Positions 16,641 through 25,455 of a stretch of DNA of 64,000 bases are shown here, piece by piece. The notes below the pieces were generated by a model. That model had not been told where the DNA came from and did not search any database. It saw only the letters and a program-made list of their open reading frames with translations. A program made the position numbers and the translations under genes. Within the stretch, counting starts at the first letter, position 1, and each line of letters opens with the position of its first letter. Source of the DNA: Mesorhizobium sp. L-2-11 (GTDB lineage: Bacteria > Pseudomonadota > Alphaproteobacteria > Rhizobiales > Rhizobiaceae); contig NZ_AP023257.1 of NCBI RefSeq assembly GCF_016756595.1, forward strand, positions 2,248,001 to 2,312,000. Direction: 5' to 3'.

Positions 16641-17633
16641 ATGGACCACAAGCTGCCCATTGCGCCTCAGGCAAGTCGCCGGGCCTTCCTCCTCGGCGCG
16701 GCGGCCGCCGGCATTGCAACCGGCCTGCCCAAACGCGCGCTCGGGCAAGGGACAGCCGGCCAGGAGTCGAACTCATCCATCTCTCAAGAAGGATCGAAAG
16801 ATATGAGCACTATCACCGCCAAGGATGGCACCGAGATCTACTACAAGGACTGGGGTCCGAAGGATGCTCAACCGATCGTCTTCCACCACGGCTGGCCGCT
16901 CAGCGCCGACGACTGGGACACGCAGATGCTTTTCTTCGTCGGGCATGGATATCGCACCATCGCCCATGACCGGCGCGGGCACGGCCGTTCCGCGCAGGTG
17001 AGCGACGGTCACGATATGGATCACTATGCTGCCGACGCGGCGGCGGTGGTCGAGCATCTCGGCCTGAGGGACGCAATCCATATCGGCCACTCGACCGGCG
17101 GCGGCGAAGCCGCTCATTACGTCGCCCGCCACGGCAACGGGCGCACCGCGAAGCTCGTCCTCATCGGCGCGGTGCCGCCAATCATGGTGAAGACGCCGGC
17201 CAACCCTGGCGGCCTTCCGATCGAAGTGTTCGACGGGCTGCGCAAGTCGCTCGCCGACAACCGCGCGCAGTTCTACATCGATTTCCCATCGGGCCCCTTC
17301 TACAGCTTCAATCGGCCGGGCGCGAAAGCGATCCCTGGCATCATCCAGAACTGGTGGCGGCAGGGCATGATGGGCAGCGCCAAGGCGCACTACGACGGCA
17401 TCAAGGCCTTTTCGGAAACCAATTTCACCGACGACCTCAAGATCATCGACGTGCCGACACTCGTCATGCATGGCACGGACGATCAGATCGTGCCCATTGC
17501 CGATTCCGCGCCGTTATCGGCAAAGCTTCTGAAGAACGGCACGCTCAAGATCTATGAGGGCTTTCCGCACGGGATGTGTACCACGCATGCCGATGTGGTG
17601 AACGCCGACTTGCTCACCTTCATCAGGTCCTAG
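16641..17633 (+). CDS. Alpha/beta hydrolase, non-haem chloroperoxidase-like, with Tat signal
   Basis: 330 residues. The N-terminus has a twin-arginine signal ([18 protein letters not shown]) followed by a linker. The catalytic part, from Met55, is the cofactor-free haloperoxidase/esterase type: [11 protein letters not shown], nucleophile Ser151 in GHSTGGGE, Asp in HGTDDQIVP and His in FPHGM. A second possible start at 16803 (Met55) has AAGGA about 9 bases upstream and corresponds exactly to the N-terminus of the usual cytosolic family members. The gene may thus yield exported and cytoplasmic forms, or the signal was acquired by fusion. Confidence 0.85.
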   Translation: MDHKLPIAPQASRRAFLLGAAAAGIATGLPKRALGQGTAGQESNSSISQEGSKDMSTITAKDGTEIYYKDWGPKDAQPIVFHHGWPLSADDWDTQMLFFVGHGYRTIAHDRRGHGRSAQVSDGHDMDHYAADAAAVVEHLGLRDAIHIGHSTGGGEAAHYVARHGNGRTAKLVLIGAVPPIMVKTPANPGGLPIEVFDGLRKSLADNRAQFYIDFPSGPFYSFNRPGAKAIPGIIQNWWRQGMMGSAKAHYDGIKAFSETNFTDDLKIIDVPTLVMHGTDDQIVPIADSAPLSAKLLKNGTLKIYEGFPHGMCTTHADVVNADLLTFIRS

Positions 17634-17661
17634 GCTCGCGCCGTGTCCTGAGGCGAGAGCC

Positions 17662-17697
17662 CGATCGCCGGCCGTCCTCCCCTCCGGCCGGCGATCG
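17662..17697 (+). terminator. Strong GC-rich hairpin after the hydrolase
   Basis: CGATCGCCGGCCG and its exact complement form a 13-bp stem with a 10-base pyrimidine loop, between the hydrolase stop and the cupin gene. No T run follows, so it may protect or attenuate the transcript rather than end it. Confidence 0.45.
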
Positions 17698-17730
17698 CCC
17701 CAATCTCAACCGCAAACTGGAGCCAGACAA

Positions 17731-18153
17731 ATGATCCGGAGCATACTCTACAGCACCGCCGCTCTCGCGGCTTTTTTCGCCACCGCCGCGCTGGCCGACA
17801 ATTCGGCCGGCGCCTTCCAAAACGTGAAGCTCGTTTATGATCAACCGCTTCCGAACGTGCCCGGCAAGAGCATGAGAGGTGTGCTCGTCGAATATGAGCC
17901 AGGCGGCAACTCGCCCGCGCATCTCCATCCCAAATCTGCTTTCATCTACGCCACGGTTCTCGAAGGGGCGATCAAGAGCAAGGTCAATGATGGCCCGGTG
18001 GTCACCTATCGCGCCGGCGAGAGCTGGTCCGAGTCGCCTGGCGATCGTCACAGCGTCAGCGAGAATGCCAGCGCAACCGAACCCGCCCGGCTGCTGGCCG
18101 TCTTCGTCGTCGACACCAACGAGACGGAACTGGTGCTGCCCTACGACGAATGA
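17731..18153 (+). CDS. Secreted cupin-domain protein
   Basis: 140 residues with a Sec signal peptide (MIRSILYSTAALAAFFATAALA, cleavage before DNSAG). The cupin motif 1 is GGNSPAHLHPKSAFIYATVLEG, with His residues in HLH and the following Glu, and motif 2 is WSESPGDRHSVSENAS. The periplasmic single-cupin family includes small metal-binding proteins of uncertain role. It follows the hydrolase and precedes the CBS gene in the same direction. Confidence 0.8.
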   Translation: MIRSILYSTAALAAFFATAALADNSAGAFQNVKLVYDQPLPNVPGKSMRGVLVEYEPGGNSPAHLHPKSAFIYATVLEGAIKSKVNDGPVVTYRAGESWSESPGDRHSVSENASATEPARLLAVFVVDTNETELVLPYDE

Positions 18154-18190
18154 GGGCGGGATTTCATCGTCCTGTTTGGATGGGAAGAGA

Positions 18191-18221
18191 GCCGCGCCGC
18201 CTGAAGAATTGGCGGCGCGGC
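18191..18221 (+). terminator. GC-rich hairpin between cupin and CBS genes
   Basis: GCCGCGCCGCC and GGCGGCGCGGC pair perfectly over 11 bp around a 9-base loop, ending 22 bases before the CBS start. It could be an intercistronic stabiliser; there is no T run. Confidence 0.4.
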
Positions 18222-18243
18222 CAACGAAACCAAGGAAGCAGCA

Positions 18244-18678
18244 ATGCTTATCGACAAACTGCATTCTTTGACGTCGCCGCGTCTCGCCGTGATCGACTTA
18301 AATGCCACCGTGCAAACTGCTGCCCATTGGCTTTCCAGGACTGGAGTCGGCCTCGTGGTGGTGTGCAATGGCAGCGGAAGCGCGGAAGGCGTCCTGAGCA
18401 AATCCGATCTCATCCGCCATCTCGCAGGTTCGACGTCGGCGCCACCGGTATCGGCCCTGATGAGCAGGTCCATCGTCTCGTGCAGCCCGCAGGATGACGT
18501 CCACGAAGTGTGGCAAATCATGACCGCGCTAAACCTCCAAAATATTCCCGTGATCGCCGATGGCGCCAGGCCTCTCGGCATATTGGACGTACGCGACGCG
18601 ATGAAAGCTCTGTTCGAGCAGGAAGAAATGCAGGAGCGGATGCTCTTCAATTACGTCGCCGGGGTCGGCTACCGCTAG
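18244..18678 (+). CDS. CBS-domain protein
   Basis: 144 residues made of two CBS motifs and little else. The first covers residues about 7-60 (AVIDLNATVQTAAHWLSRTG, VVVCNGSGSAEGVLSKSDLI) and the second 72-130 (MSRSIVSCSPQDDVHEVWQI, NIPVIADGARPLGILDVRDA). Such stand-alone pairs bind adenosine nucleotides and act as energy or stress sensors on a partner protein. GGAAG precedes the start. Confidence 0.8.
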   Translation: MLIDKLHSLTSPRLAVIDLNATVQTAAHWLSRTGVGLVVVCNGSGSAEGVLSKSDLIRHLAGSTSAPPVSALMSRSIVSCSPQDDVHEVWQIMTALNLQNIPVIADGARPLGILDVRDAMKALFEQEEMQERMLFNYVAGVGYR

Positions 18679-18734
18679 CCCGTCACCCCGCAGTGACCGC
18701 CCTTAAGAATATGCCCGTCGGAAGGATCGTAAGG

Positions 18735-19351
18735 ATGAAACTATACTACAGCCCGCTTGCTTGCAGTCTTGCCGACCATATCGCCCTAATCGAGGCTGGC
18801 GTGCCATTCGAGCGGGAGAGCGTCAACCTGAAGACCAAGCGGACGGCATCGGGGGCCGATTTCAACGCAATAACGCGCAAGGGCTACGTTCCGGCACTGG
18901 TGCTGGACAGCGGAGAGATCCTTACCGAGAACATCGCTATTCTCGATTGGCTCGCCATGCAGTATCCGGTTCTCAGTGTTTCGGGAGACCTTGGCCGCAC
19001 GCGCGTCCTGGAAGCGCTGGCTTTCATATCGACTGAAGTGCACCGCAGCTTCAAGCCAATGTGGCATGCAAGCAGCGAAACCCAAAAGGCACAGGCAAGA
19101 GCGACGATCTCGAAGCTGCTGGACATACTTTCGGAGAGCCTTGCGGGCAACTACTTGTTTGGCGCAACGCCCAGCGTGGCCGACTTTTAACTGTTCGTGA
19201 TGCTGCTATGGGCCGAGCGCTTCGACGTCTCCGTTCCCGCGCAGTTGGTTGCACTGCGTCAGCGCATGGCGAACCGTCCGCCGTGCAAGAGGCCATGCGG
19301 CACGAGGGGCTGATCTCGGCAAATGACCGCGAAGCCTCCACTGCCGCCTGA
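18735..19351 (+). pseudogene. Glutathione S-transferase, broken by a stop and a frameshift
   Basis: Starts MKLYYSPLACSLADHIALIE, the thioredoxin-like domain of beta-class GSTs (YSPxACS), and runs through LFGATPSVADF. The next codon is TAA at 19188-19190, where relatives have Tyr (one base from TAT). The frame then continues LFVMLLWAERFDVSVPAQLV, which is the expected C-terminal helix. A one-base shift near 19283 moves it to AVQEAMRHEGLISAND and a TGA at 19349. Without these two lesions it would be a GST of about 205 residues. Confidence 0.75.
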
Positions 19352-19573
19352 CGCGGCGATGGCCCCCTCTTCGCAGCCTTCGGCCGTTCCGATCGATCGG
19401 ACGCCAATGGGGGCGGCTTGGTGGCTGACCGAGCGCCGGCATCAGAGGTCCAGCACCAGGATATGCAACTCGGCGAGGCATTGGAGCTGACCTTCCAGCG
19501 AGCGATCCGATCGCGGTGTTCGTTCCGGAGCGCCCGCGGAACAATTTGCCGGAAGCTGGCCAGGAGCGGGACC

Positions 19574-19696
19574 ATGTTAACACTGGATGACAATGCCGTC
19601 ATCATAACCGGCGAAAGTTCCGGCATCGGCAGGGCCGCGGTGCCAGGGGTGATCAGCCAGGTGAACGCCGTCGACGGCGGCCTTGGCCTTACGTGA
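19574..19696 (+). pseudogene. Short-chain dehydrogenase with a large internal deletion
   Basis: Starts MLTLDDNAVIITGESSGIGRAA, the cofactor motif TGxxxGIG of classical SDRs, and after only 4 residues joins VISQVNAVDGGLGLT, which resembles the last residues of the same family (GQVLNVDGGxxxT). About 200 residues between are missing while the frame is kept. It is a deletion derivative, not a functional enzyme. Confidence 0.65.
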
Positions 19697-19833
19697 GCGG
19701 CTGACTGAATACCTCTAACGAGATCTTTTTCGTCCGTGCCGGCCGGTTCGGTCTCTCCCGGCCGTTTCGCCCTTCGTTGGCGGCGCGCCGTTCGTCAGGC
19801 GTGCTAAACCCGTCGGGCGACGCGGGGATCGGC

Positions 19834-20541
19834 TCATGCCACAGTCCTCGCCCCGCCGGCGTCGCGCATCGCCGCCGGCAGCGTCTCCCAGGCGCGGATC
19901 AGCTCGCCGATGGATGCGGCCTCCATCTTGCGCATGACGTTGCCGCGGTGCAGCTTCACCGTCACCTCACTAATCCCGAGATCGAAGGCGATCTGCTTGT
20001 TGAGGCGTCCACGGGCGACCTGATGAAGAACCTCGCGCTCGCGTGGCGTCAGCGTCTCGAGGCGGTCGAGGTTGCGCTTGACGACCACAGCTTCCGCCCG
20101 CCGCGCGGCATCCATCGCAATGCCCGCAATAACAGCGTCAAGCAGCGTTTGGTCCCGCACCGGCTTGGTGAGAAAATCCACAGCCCCGGCCTTCATCGCC
20201 TGGACGGTCATCGGAATGTCACCATGCCCGGTCAGGAAAATGACTGGCTTGGGGTTGCCGCTTTGGGCCAGATGCCGCTGCAGATCGAGACCGCTCGCTC
20301 CCGGCATGCGCACATCGAGGATCAGACAACCGGCACTATCCAGTACGTCGGCATCGAGCAATTCGCGCGTCGAGCTGAAACAGACATGCTGGAACCCGGC
20401 GGAAAGTATCAATTCGGACAGCGCCTCCTGAACAGACGCATCGTCATCCACAATGATAACGAGTGGCTGTTCCGCTTCGCTCCTGCGCTGCGATGACAAC
20501 GGCGCCGATCTCCGTAGGTGCGGCGGCTGCTCAACCCTCAT
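19834..20541 (-). CDS. FixJ/NarL-type response regulator
   Basis: 235 residues from the ATG at 20541, which has GGAG 6 bases upstream and overlaps the end of the receiver gene before it. The receiver (about 20-135) has VIIVDDD, phospho-acceptor Asp in LILDVRMPG, the Thr in FLTGHGDIP and the Lys in FLTKPVRD. The LuxR helix-turn-helix starts LTPREREVLHQVARGRLNKQ and ends GISEVTVKLHRGNVMRKM. Last gene of a four-gene overlapping operon headed by the five-PAS kinase, whose likely phosphate acceptor it is. Confidence 0.9.
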   Translation of the reverse strand: MRVEQPPHLRRSAPLSSQRRSEAEQPLVIIVDDDASVQEALSELILSAGFQHVCFSSTRELLDADVLDSAGCLILDVRMPGASGLDLQRHLAQSGNPKPVIFLTGHGDIPMTVQAMKAGAVDFLTKPVRDQTLLDAVIAGIAMDAARRAEAVVVKRNLDRLETLTPREREVLHQVARGRLNKQIAFDLGISEVTVKLHRGNVMRKMEAASIGELIRAWETLPAAMRDAGGARTVA

Positions 20542-20920
20542 GCTCATCTCCATTTTTCGATTTGCGTAATACATTGCCGATGGCTGCCAGCATGACTTTC
20601 GCATCGAAGGGCTTACGGAAGCGCCCGCTGACGCCCTGGGCTCTGTCCGCATCGGCAATCTCGTGGCGGCCGGTGATCAGGAACACCGGCAGGTCCGGGC
20701 GCACCTTCTTCACCAGATCACAAAGTTCGAAGCCGTCCATGCCGGGCATCCCGATGTCGGTTATGAGCACGTCAAGGCCCGACAGCCCGCTGATGAGCAA
20801 TGATCGCCCCGACGAAAAGCTGCGGGCCGCATAGCCGGCGGACTCCAGCAGATCCTCCAGCGACTCGAGTAGCCTTGGATCGTCATCGACAACGGCCACG
20901 ACAGGTCTTCCCTTGGTCAC
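20531..20920 (-). CDS. Stand-alone receiver (CheY-like) protein
   Basis: 129 residues, only a receiver: VAVVDDDPRLLESLEDLLES, acceptor Asp in VLITDIGMPGMDG, Thr in FLITGRH, and a Lys in FRKPFDAKVM. There is no output domain. It overlaps the FixJ-like gene on each side (by 4 and about 11 bases). It may act as a phosphate sink or as an intermediate between the kinase and the two FixJ-like proteins. Confidence 0.9.
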   Translation of the reverse strand: MTKGRPVVAVVDDDPRLLESLEDLLESAGYAARSFSSGRSLLISGLSGLDVLITDIGMPGMDGFELCDLVKKVRPDLPVFLITGRHEIADADRAQGVSGRFRKPFDAKVMLAAIGNVLRKSKNGDEHEG

Positions 20921-21564
20921 GCCCGGTTCCCTCCCGCTCGGCGCGAGTGGGTGATCGGTATCTCCAATCGCTCCGCAATCCTCACGAGATCAGCGAGCGA
21001 CGCCGCCGCCATTTTCTGCATCACGTTCCTTCTGTGGATCTGCAGCGTGACCTCGCTGATTCCGAGCTCAGCGGCTGCCTGTTTGTTGAGAAGGCCGCTC
21101 ACCACGAGCGGCAGCACCTCGCGTTCGCGCGGCGTCAGGTCGAGATAACGTTGCTCCAGCGCCACCAGTTCAGCACGCGCGGACCTCCTTTCCCGATCCT
21201 CGGCGAGCGCCGCTTGGATTGCAGCCATGAGATCCGCATCACTGAAAGGCTTGGTGAGAAAGTCCACGGCGCCATGCTTGATCGCCTGGACGGAGGACGG
21301 GATGTCGCCGTGCCCTGTTATAAAAACGATCGGCGGATGATCTCCCTTTGATATCTGCCTCTGCAGATCCAGGCCGTTGATGTCGGGCAGCTCGACGTCG
21401 AGGATGAGGCATGCCGGGATGTCCGGCTTGTTTGCACCGATGTATTCGCTGGCAGATCCGAACGCAGCGGCGCGGATGCCGTGCGAATCCAGCAGTTCGC
21501 TCAGCGCCTCCCGCAGGCGCGCATCGTCGTCCACGATGAAGACGATATGGTCATCCGTGGTCAT
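20917..21564 (-). CDS. FixJ/NarL-type response regulator
   Basis: 215 residues. Receiver: VFIVDDDARLREALSELLDS, Asp in LILDVELPDINGL, Thr in FITGHGDIP and Lys in FLTKPFSDADLM. Output domain: LTPREREVLPLVVSGLLNKQ and GISEVTLQIHRRNVMQKM. Starts within the kinase stop (4-base overlap), so it is translated right after it. Its recognition helix (SEVTLQIHRRN) differs from that of the regulator at 19834 (SEVTVKLHRGN), so the two may read different sites. Confidence 0.9.
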   Translation of the reverse strand: MTTDDHIVFIVDDDARLREALSELLDSHGIRAAAFGSASEYIGANKPDIPACLILDVELPDINGLDLQRQISKGDHPPIVFITGHGDIPSSVQAIKHGAVDFLTKPFSDADLMAAIQAALAEDRERRSARAELVALEQRYLDLTPREREVLPLVVSGLLNKQAAAELGISEVTLQIHRRNVMQKMAAASLADLVRIAERLEIPITHSRRAGGNRA

Positions 21565-24500
21565 GGCGCCGCTTTCGTTTCAATAGGCAAGGTGAAGACG
21601 AACGTCGCTCCCTGCGGTTCGTTCTTCTCCGCCCACAGGCGTCCGCCATGCGATTCGACAATCGAACGGCTGATCGCGAGCCCCATGCCCATTCCGTTCC
21701 CCTTCGTCGTGAAGAACGGTTCGAATATGTTGTCGGGAAACTCGATCCCCGCGCCACGATCGCTGATCTCCGTCTGAACCACATCGCCTATGCGGCGCAC
21801 ACGGACCTCAAGAACCCGGTCGCCCGTAACGGCGTCCATGGCATCCATGCCGTTGCGAATGAGGTTCACCAGAACCTGCTGGATGTGTACGCGGTCCAGC
21901 GCGACGAGCGGCAGGTCGCTTTCGACGTCGATATCCATGCGGACGCGCCGCCGCGCCGCTTCCTCGGCCATGAGGTTGCGCGCCTCGGCGATAACGCCAC
22001 TGAGCGCCGTAGAACTCCTTGCCTCGCCGGATTGTTTGAACAGAGCGCGGATGCGACTCACGACGTCGGCGGCCGCATTTGCGTCACGAATAATGCGCTC
22101 CACCGTCTTCTGCGCACGCTCGAGATTTGGCGGCTCAGCCATAAGCCATCGCTGGCAGGCATGCGAGTTCGCCACCACGGCCGCCAGCGGCTGGTTTACT
22201 TCGTGCGCGATGGAAGCAGAGAGCTCAGCAAGGCTCGCGGCCTGACTCGCTCGTGCAAGGCTCTCTTGCGCCAGCCGCAGCTCTTCCTCCGCCCGAACCT
22301 CATTTTCAACATCGAGGCAGATGACATTCCACTGCACGATAGTCCCTTCGGTATTGCGCATCGGCGCGGCGCGTGTCTCGACCCAGCGATACTCGCCGTC
22401 GAACCGCCGCAGGCGGTGCCTGCGCGCATAGGGCTCGCCGGTGGACAACGAATGAGCATATCCTCCCTTGACGCCCGCCAAGTCGTCGGGATGCACACCG
22501 GCGTCAAGCGTGCCGGCCAGCCGGGACTTTCCGGTGCCGTCCAATCGCTCAAGCTCATACCCCAGGAACTCGCGGAGCTGCTGGCTACGATAGACCGGCT
22601 CGCCATCCGGGGCCGCGCAATCGATCATCGCCGGCAGCGTTTCAACGAGTTGCCAGAGGAAGCGCTCCCGCTCTTGCAGCGCTTCCTGAGAAGTTACGAA
22701 ATCGTCGATATCGACGTTGGCGCCGAACCACCGGATGATGCGGCCGCTCTCGTCACGGAGTGGTTCAGCACGCCCCTCCGTCCAGCGGTATGAACCATCC
22801 CACCGGCGGTTGCGAAACTTCAGCTCGAACGGTTCGCCCGTGCTGAAGGAATGGGTCAAGGCCTGCAGCAAAGGGGCCCTGTCTTCTGGATGGACGATGG
22901 TCCGGATCGCACTGGGCAGGCCTCCGTCGGCATCAAAATCATCCAGCTTCAGGCCGATATAGTCCATCATCGTTTTGTTGATATATGCAGGGTCCCCGCC
23001 AGGCGTGACGCACCAGATCTGCACGGGCACGGTGTCGATGAGCTGTTGAAGCTGACGTTCCCGGTTGCGCAGCGCTTCCTGCGCGCGCATCTCATCGTCG
23101 ATGTCAATGGAAATGGCATACCATTGCATGATCGCGCCGCTTTGGTCCCGCACCGGTTCCCCGCGGCCGTCCACCCAGCGATACGCGCCATCCGCGTGAC
23201 GCATGCGGTACTTCATGGAGTAGGGCTCCCCGGTGGCGAAGGAGTGGCGGACGGTCTCCAGCAGACGTGCGGCATCTTCCGGATGGACGAGGGTCGTTAT
23301 GGCTGCCGCCAGTCGGCTCATGTCCGGCTTGTCCAGTTGGGCCAGGTCGTTCAAGCCGAAGAAGTCGAGCAAGCGCTTGTTGAAGAAGGTCGGCTCACCT
23401 TTCGGCGTCAGACGCCTGATATGGACGGGAACCATATTTACGAGCTGCGAGAGCTCGCGCTCCCTGTCGCGCAAGGCTTCCTGCGCACGCACCTCCTCGT
23501 CGATGTCGAGGGAAACGCCGTACCATTCCGCGACCTCACCGTCTTCGTTACGCCGAGGCTCTACCCTGCACTCCGCCCAGCGGTACGCGCCGTGCTGTTC
23601 GCGCCAACGAAATCGCATCGTGGACATGCCACCGGTTTCGAAGCAATTCCGTAGGGTGTTCTGTACCTCGGGAGCATCTTCGGGATGGATCAGCTCCTGC
23701 AGCAGTTGCTCGATGCGCGGCTCTCCGAGAGCTTCGAAATCCGCGATGACGGAGCGGAAATGGTCCTGGTAGCGCTTGTTGAAGTAAACCGGTCCGCCCG
23801 TAGGCTTTGCGCTCCAGATCCGGACTGGTACGGCATCGATCGTCTCCTGAAGCTGCCGCTCGCTCCGCCGCAGCGCCTCTTCGGCATGCATTTGATCGTC
23901 TATGTCGTGACAGAGCCCGTACCACTGGACGATGCGCCCGTCTTGGTCCCTCATCGGCTCGGCGCGGCTCGACATCCAGCGGTAGACCCCGTCTTGACGG
24001 AGCAAGCGATACCGCATCGCAAGGACCTCGCCGGTGGCGAGACAATGGCGGAGCGTGTCCGAGAACGCTACTCTGTCGTCCGGATGGACGCCGGCCTCTA
24101 TCATCGCCGTCATGCGGCTCATGCCCGGCTTGATCGTATCCGCCACGTCCAGGCCGAGAAAATCGACCATGCGCTTGTTGAAGAAAATCGGCTCGCCGTC
24201 GGGCGCGAGACGCCAGACGTGGCTCGGAACCATATCGACGAGCTGCGAGAGCTCCCGTTCCCGGTCTCGCGATGTGGCCAGCGCCAGCTGATATTGCCGG
24301 GATATGGCCGCCACGATGAGCGCCGAAAACGCCGAGATTGCCAGGAAAAGCTGCAGCATGACCTGCCTTTCCCTCTGCGAGTCGGGATCGCCGACAAACT
24401 GACTGTCACCGGATATCGTCAGCGCCATCGCGATCAGGGCGAGGAGCATCAAGGCGACGGCAGCACCTCTGAACTCGAAGCGCGCCGCGGCCCAAAGAAG

Positions 24501-25172
24501 GGGCGGCATGATGATGTAGGGGGTGGGCAGATAGATGTCGCTCAAGGAAAGTGTGGCGACCCCTAGGAAGATCAGACCTAGGACCCCGGCTTCCGCCCGC
24601 TGCGCGGGAGAGAATTGGGTCTTGCTGCGCCAATACTGGATCACGACCAGCGCCGGTGGCGCTACGAGCAGGATTCCGGTGGCGTCTCCAATCCAAAACA
24701 GCGGCCATACCGTCGTGAAGGTTTGCGATTCTACGCCAAACCACGCAAGCGTCGCGCTTCCCACCGTCGCGCTTACGAGGGGCGCAACTCCAGCACCCAG
24801 AACGACGAATGCGAGAACTTCCTGCAAGGTTTCAAGCCGAACCGGGCGCCCGCATGTCCGGTTCACCAGCGTTGCGCCGACAGTCGCGCCAAGGGCGTTG
24901 CCGATATAGATCAGGAAGCCCGCAGGCAGCGGACTGTGGAACCACACGAACTGCGCGAACATCTCCGCCAGGCAACCCGCCAGTATCCACCACGGCCAAC
25001 TGTAAGGAGAGGTGAGGATGAGCGTCGCGATGAAAACGCCGCCCGGAGGCCAGATGGAAACCGTTATTCCGGGGACGATTGCGAGCGCCTGGGCGAACCC
25101 GCAGCCCAAGACATATGCCGCAAAAAATAGCCCCAGATGAAGGAATTGCGGGCGCGACCAGACGGACATCAT
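21561..25172 (-). CDS. Sensor histidine kinase with MASE1-type membrane domain and five PAS domains
   Basis: 1203 residues from the ATG at 25172 (AGGAG six bases upstream). Residues 1-290 hold about eight hydrophobic helices of MASE1 type (VSIWPPGGVFIATLIL, WWILAGCLAEMF). Five PAS/PAC units follow, each beginning RERxLxQLVxxVPxxIW and ending WYxxxxDIDDxxxAxEALR. The phospho-acceptor is His990 in SIAHEVNQPLAAVV, and the ATPase motifs are LIRNGMDAMDA, ISDRGAGI and GNGMGMGLAISRSIVESHGG. It is complete. It starts the operon with the three regulators. The many PAS copies suggest redox or small-ligand sensing, but no haem or flavin signature was identified. Confidence 0.9.
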   Translation of the reverse strand: MMSVWSRPQFLHLGLFFAAYVLGCGFAQALAIVPGITVSIWPPGGVFIATLILTSPYSWPWWILAGCLAEMFAQFVWFHSPLPAGFLIYIGNALGATVGATLVNRTCGRPVRLETLQEVLAFVVLGAGVAPLVSATVGSATLAWFGVESQTFTTVWPLFWIGDATGILLVAPPALVVIQYWRSKTQFSPAQRAEAGVLGLIFLGVATLSLSDIYLPTPYIIMPPLLWAAARFEFRGAAVALMLLALIAMALTISGDSQFVGDPDSQRERQVMLQLFLAISAFSALIVAAISRQYQLALATSRDRERELSQLVDMVPSHVWRLAPDGEPIFFNKRMVDFLGLDVADTIKPGMSRMTAMIEAGVHPDDRVAFSDTLRHCLATGEVLAMRYRLLRQDGVYRWMSSRAEPMRDQDGRIVQWYGLCHDIDDQMHAEEALRRSERQLQETIDAVPVRIWSAKPTGGPVYFNKRYQDHFRSVIADFEALGEPRIEQLLQELIHPEDAPEVQNTLRNCFETGGMSTMRFRWREQHGAYRWAECRVEPRRNEDGEVAEWYGVSLDIDEEVRAQEALRDRERELSQLVNMVPVHIRRLTPKGEPTFFNKRLLDFFGLNDLAQLDKPDMSRLAAAITTLVHPEDAARLLETVRHSFATGEPYSMKYRMRHADGAYRWVDGRGEPVRDQSGAIMQWYAISIDIDDEMRAQEALRNRERQLQQLIDTVPVQIWCVTPGGDPAYINKTMMDYIGLKLDDFDADGGLPSAIRTIVHPEDRAPLLQALTHSFSTGEPFELKFRNRRWDGSYRWTEGRAEPLRDESGRIIRWFGANVDIDDFVTSQEALQERERFLWQLVETLPAMIDCAAPDGEPVYRSQQLREFLGYELERLDGTGKSRLAGTLDAGVHPDDLAGVKGGYAHSLSTGEPYARRHRLRRFDGEYRWVETRAAPMRNTEGTIVQWNVICLDVENEVRAEEELRLAQESLARASQAASLAELSASIAHEVNQPLAAVVANSHACQRWLMAEPPNLERAQKTVERIIRDANAAADVVSRIRALFKQSGEARSSTALSGVIAEARNLMAEEAARRRVRMDIDVESDLPLVALDRVHIQQVLVNLIRNGMDAMDAVTGDRVLEVRVRRIGDVVQTEISDRGAGIEFPDNIFEPFFTTKGNGMGMGLAISRSIVESHGGRLWAEKNEPQGATFVFTLPIETKAAP

Positions 25173-25455
25173 CGGTTTCTCCTGCCGGGCAAAGAAGGGC
25201 TGGGGATTGTCAACGCTGCGTGTAGCACGTCTCCGCGATATCTGGGCTGGCGAACTCATGGCCCACTCTAATTCGGCGCCCCCCCGGCTGCACCTCATGG
25301 AAATCCATGAGGCGTGGCCGAAGCATACCTGGCCTAGCCCTCAGGATGATACTGCCTAGACCAGCCGAGTGGCGACATGGCCTCTCGCGTGATGGCTAGG
25401 CCCGGCGCGTCCCGGCATGATTTGCAGGCGATAAACCGCCTTCAAGGAGACATTC
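25173..25455. other. Divergent intergenic region of the kinase operon
   Basis: Between the kinase start and the AhpD-like gene. It holds a perfect small hairpin (CCTCATGG, AAAT loop, CCATGAGG at 25293-25312) and CCTAGACC at 25355-25362, 93 bases before the AhpD-like ATG. That heptamer resembles the first part of the TAGAC boxes, but the rest does not match well. Promoters for both directions must lie here. Confidence 0.4.
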
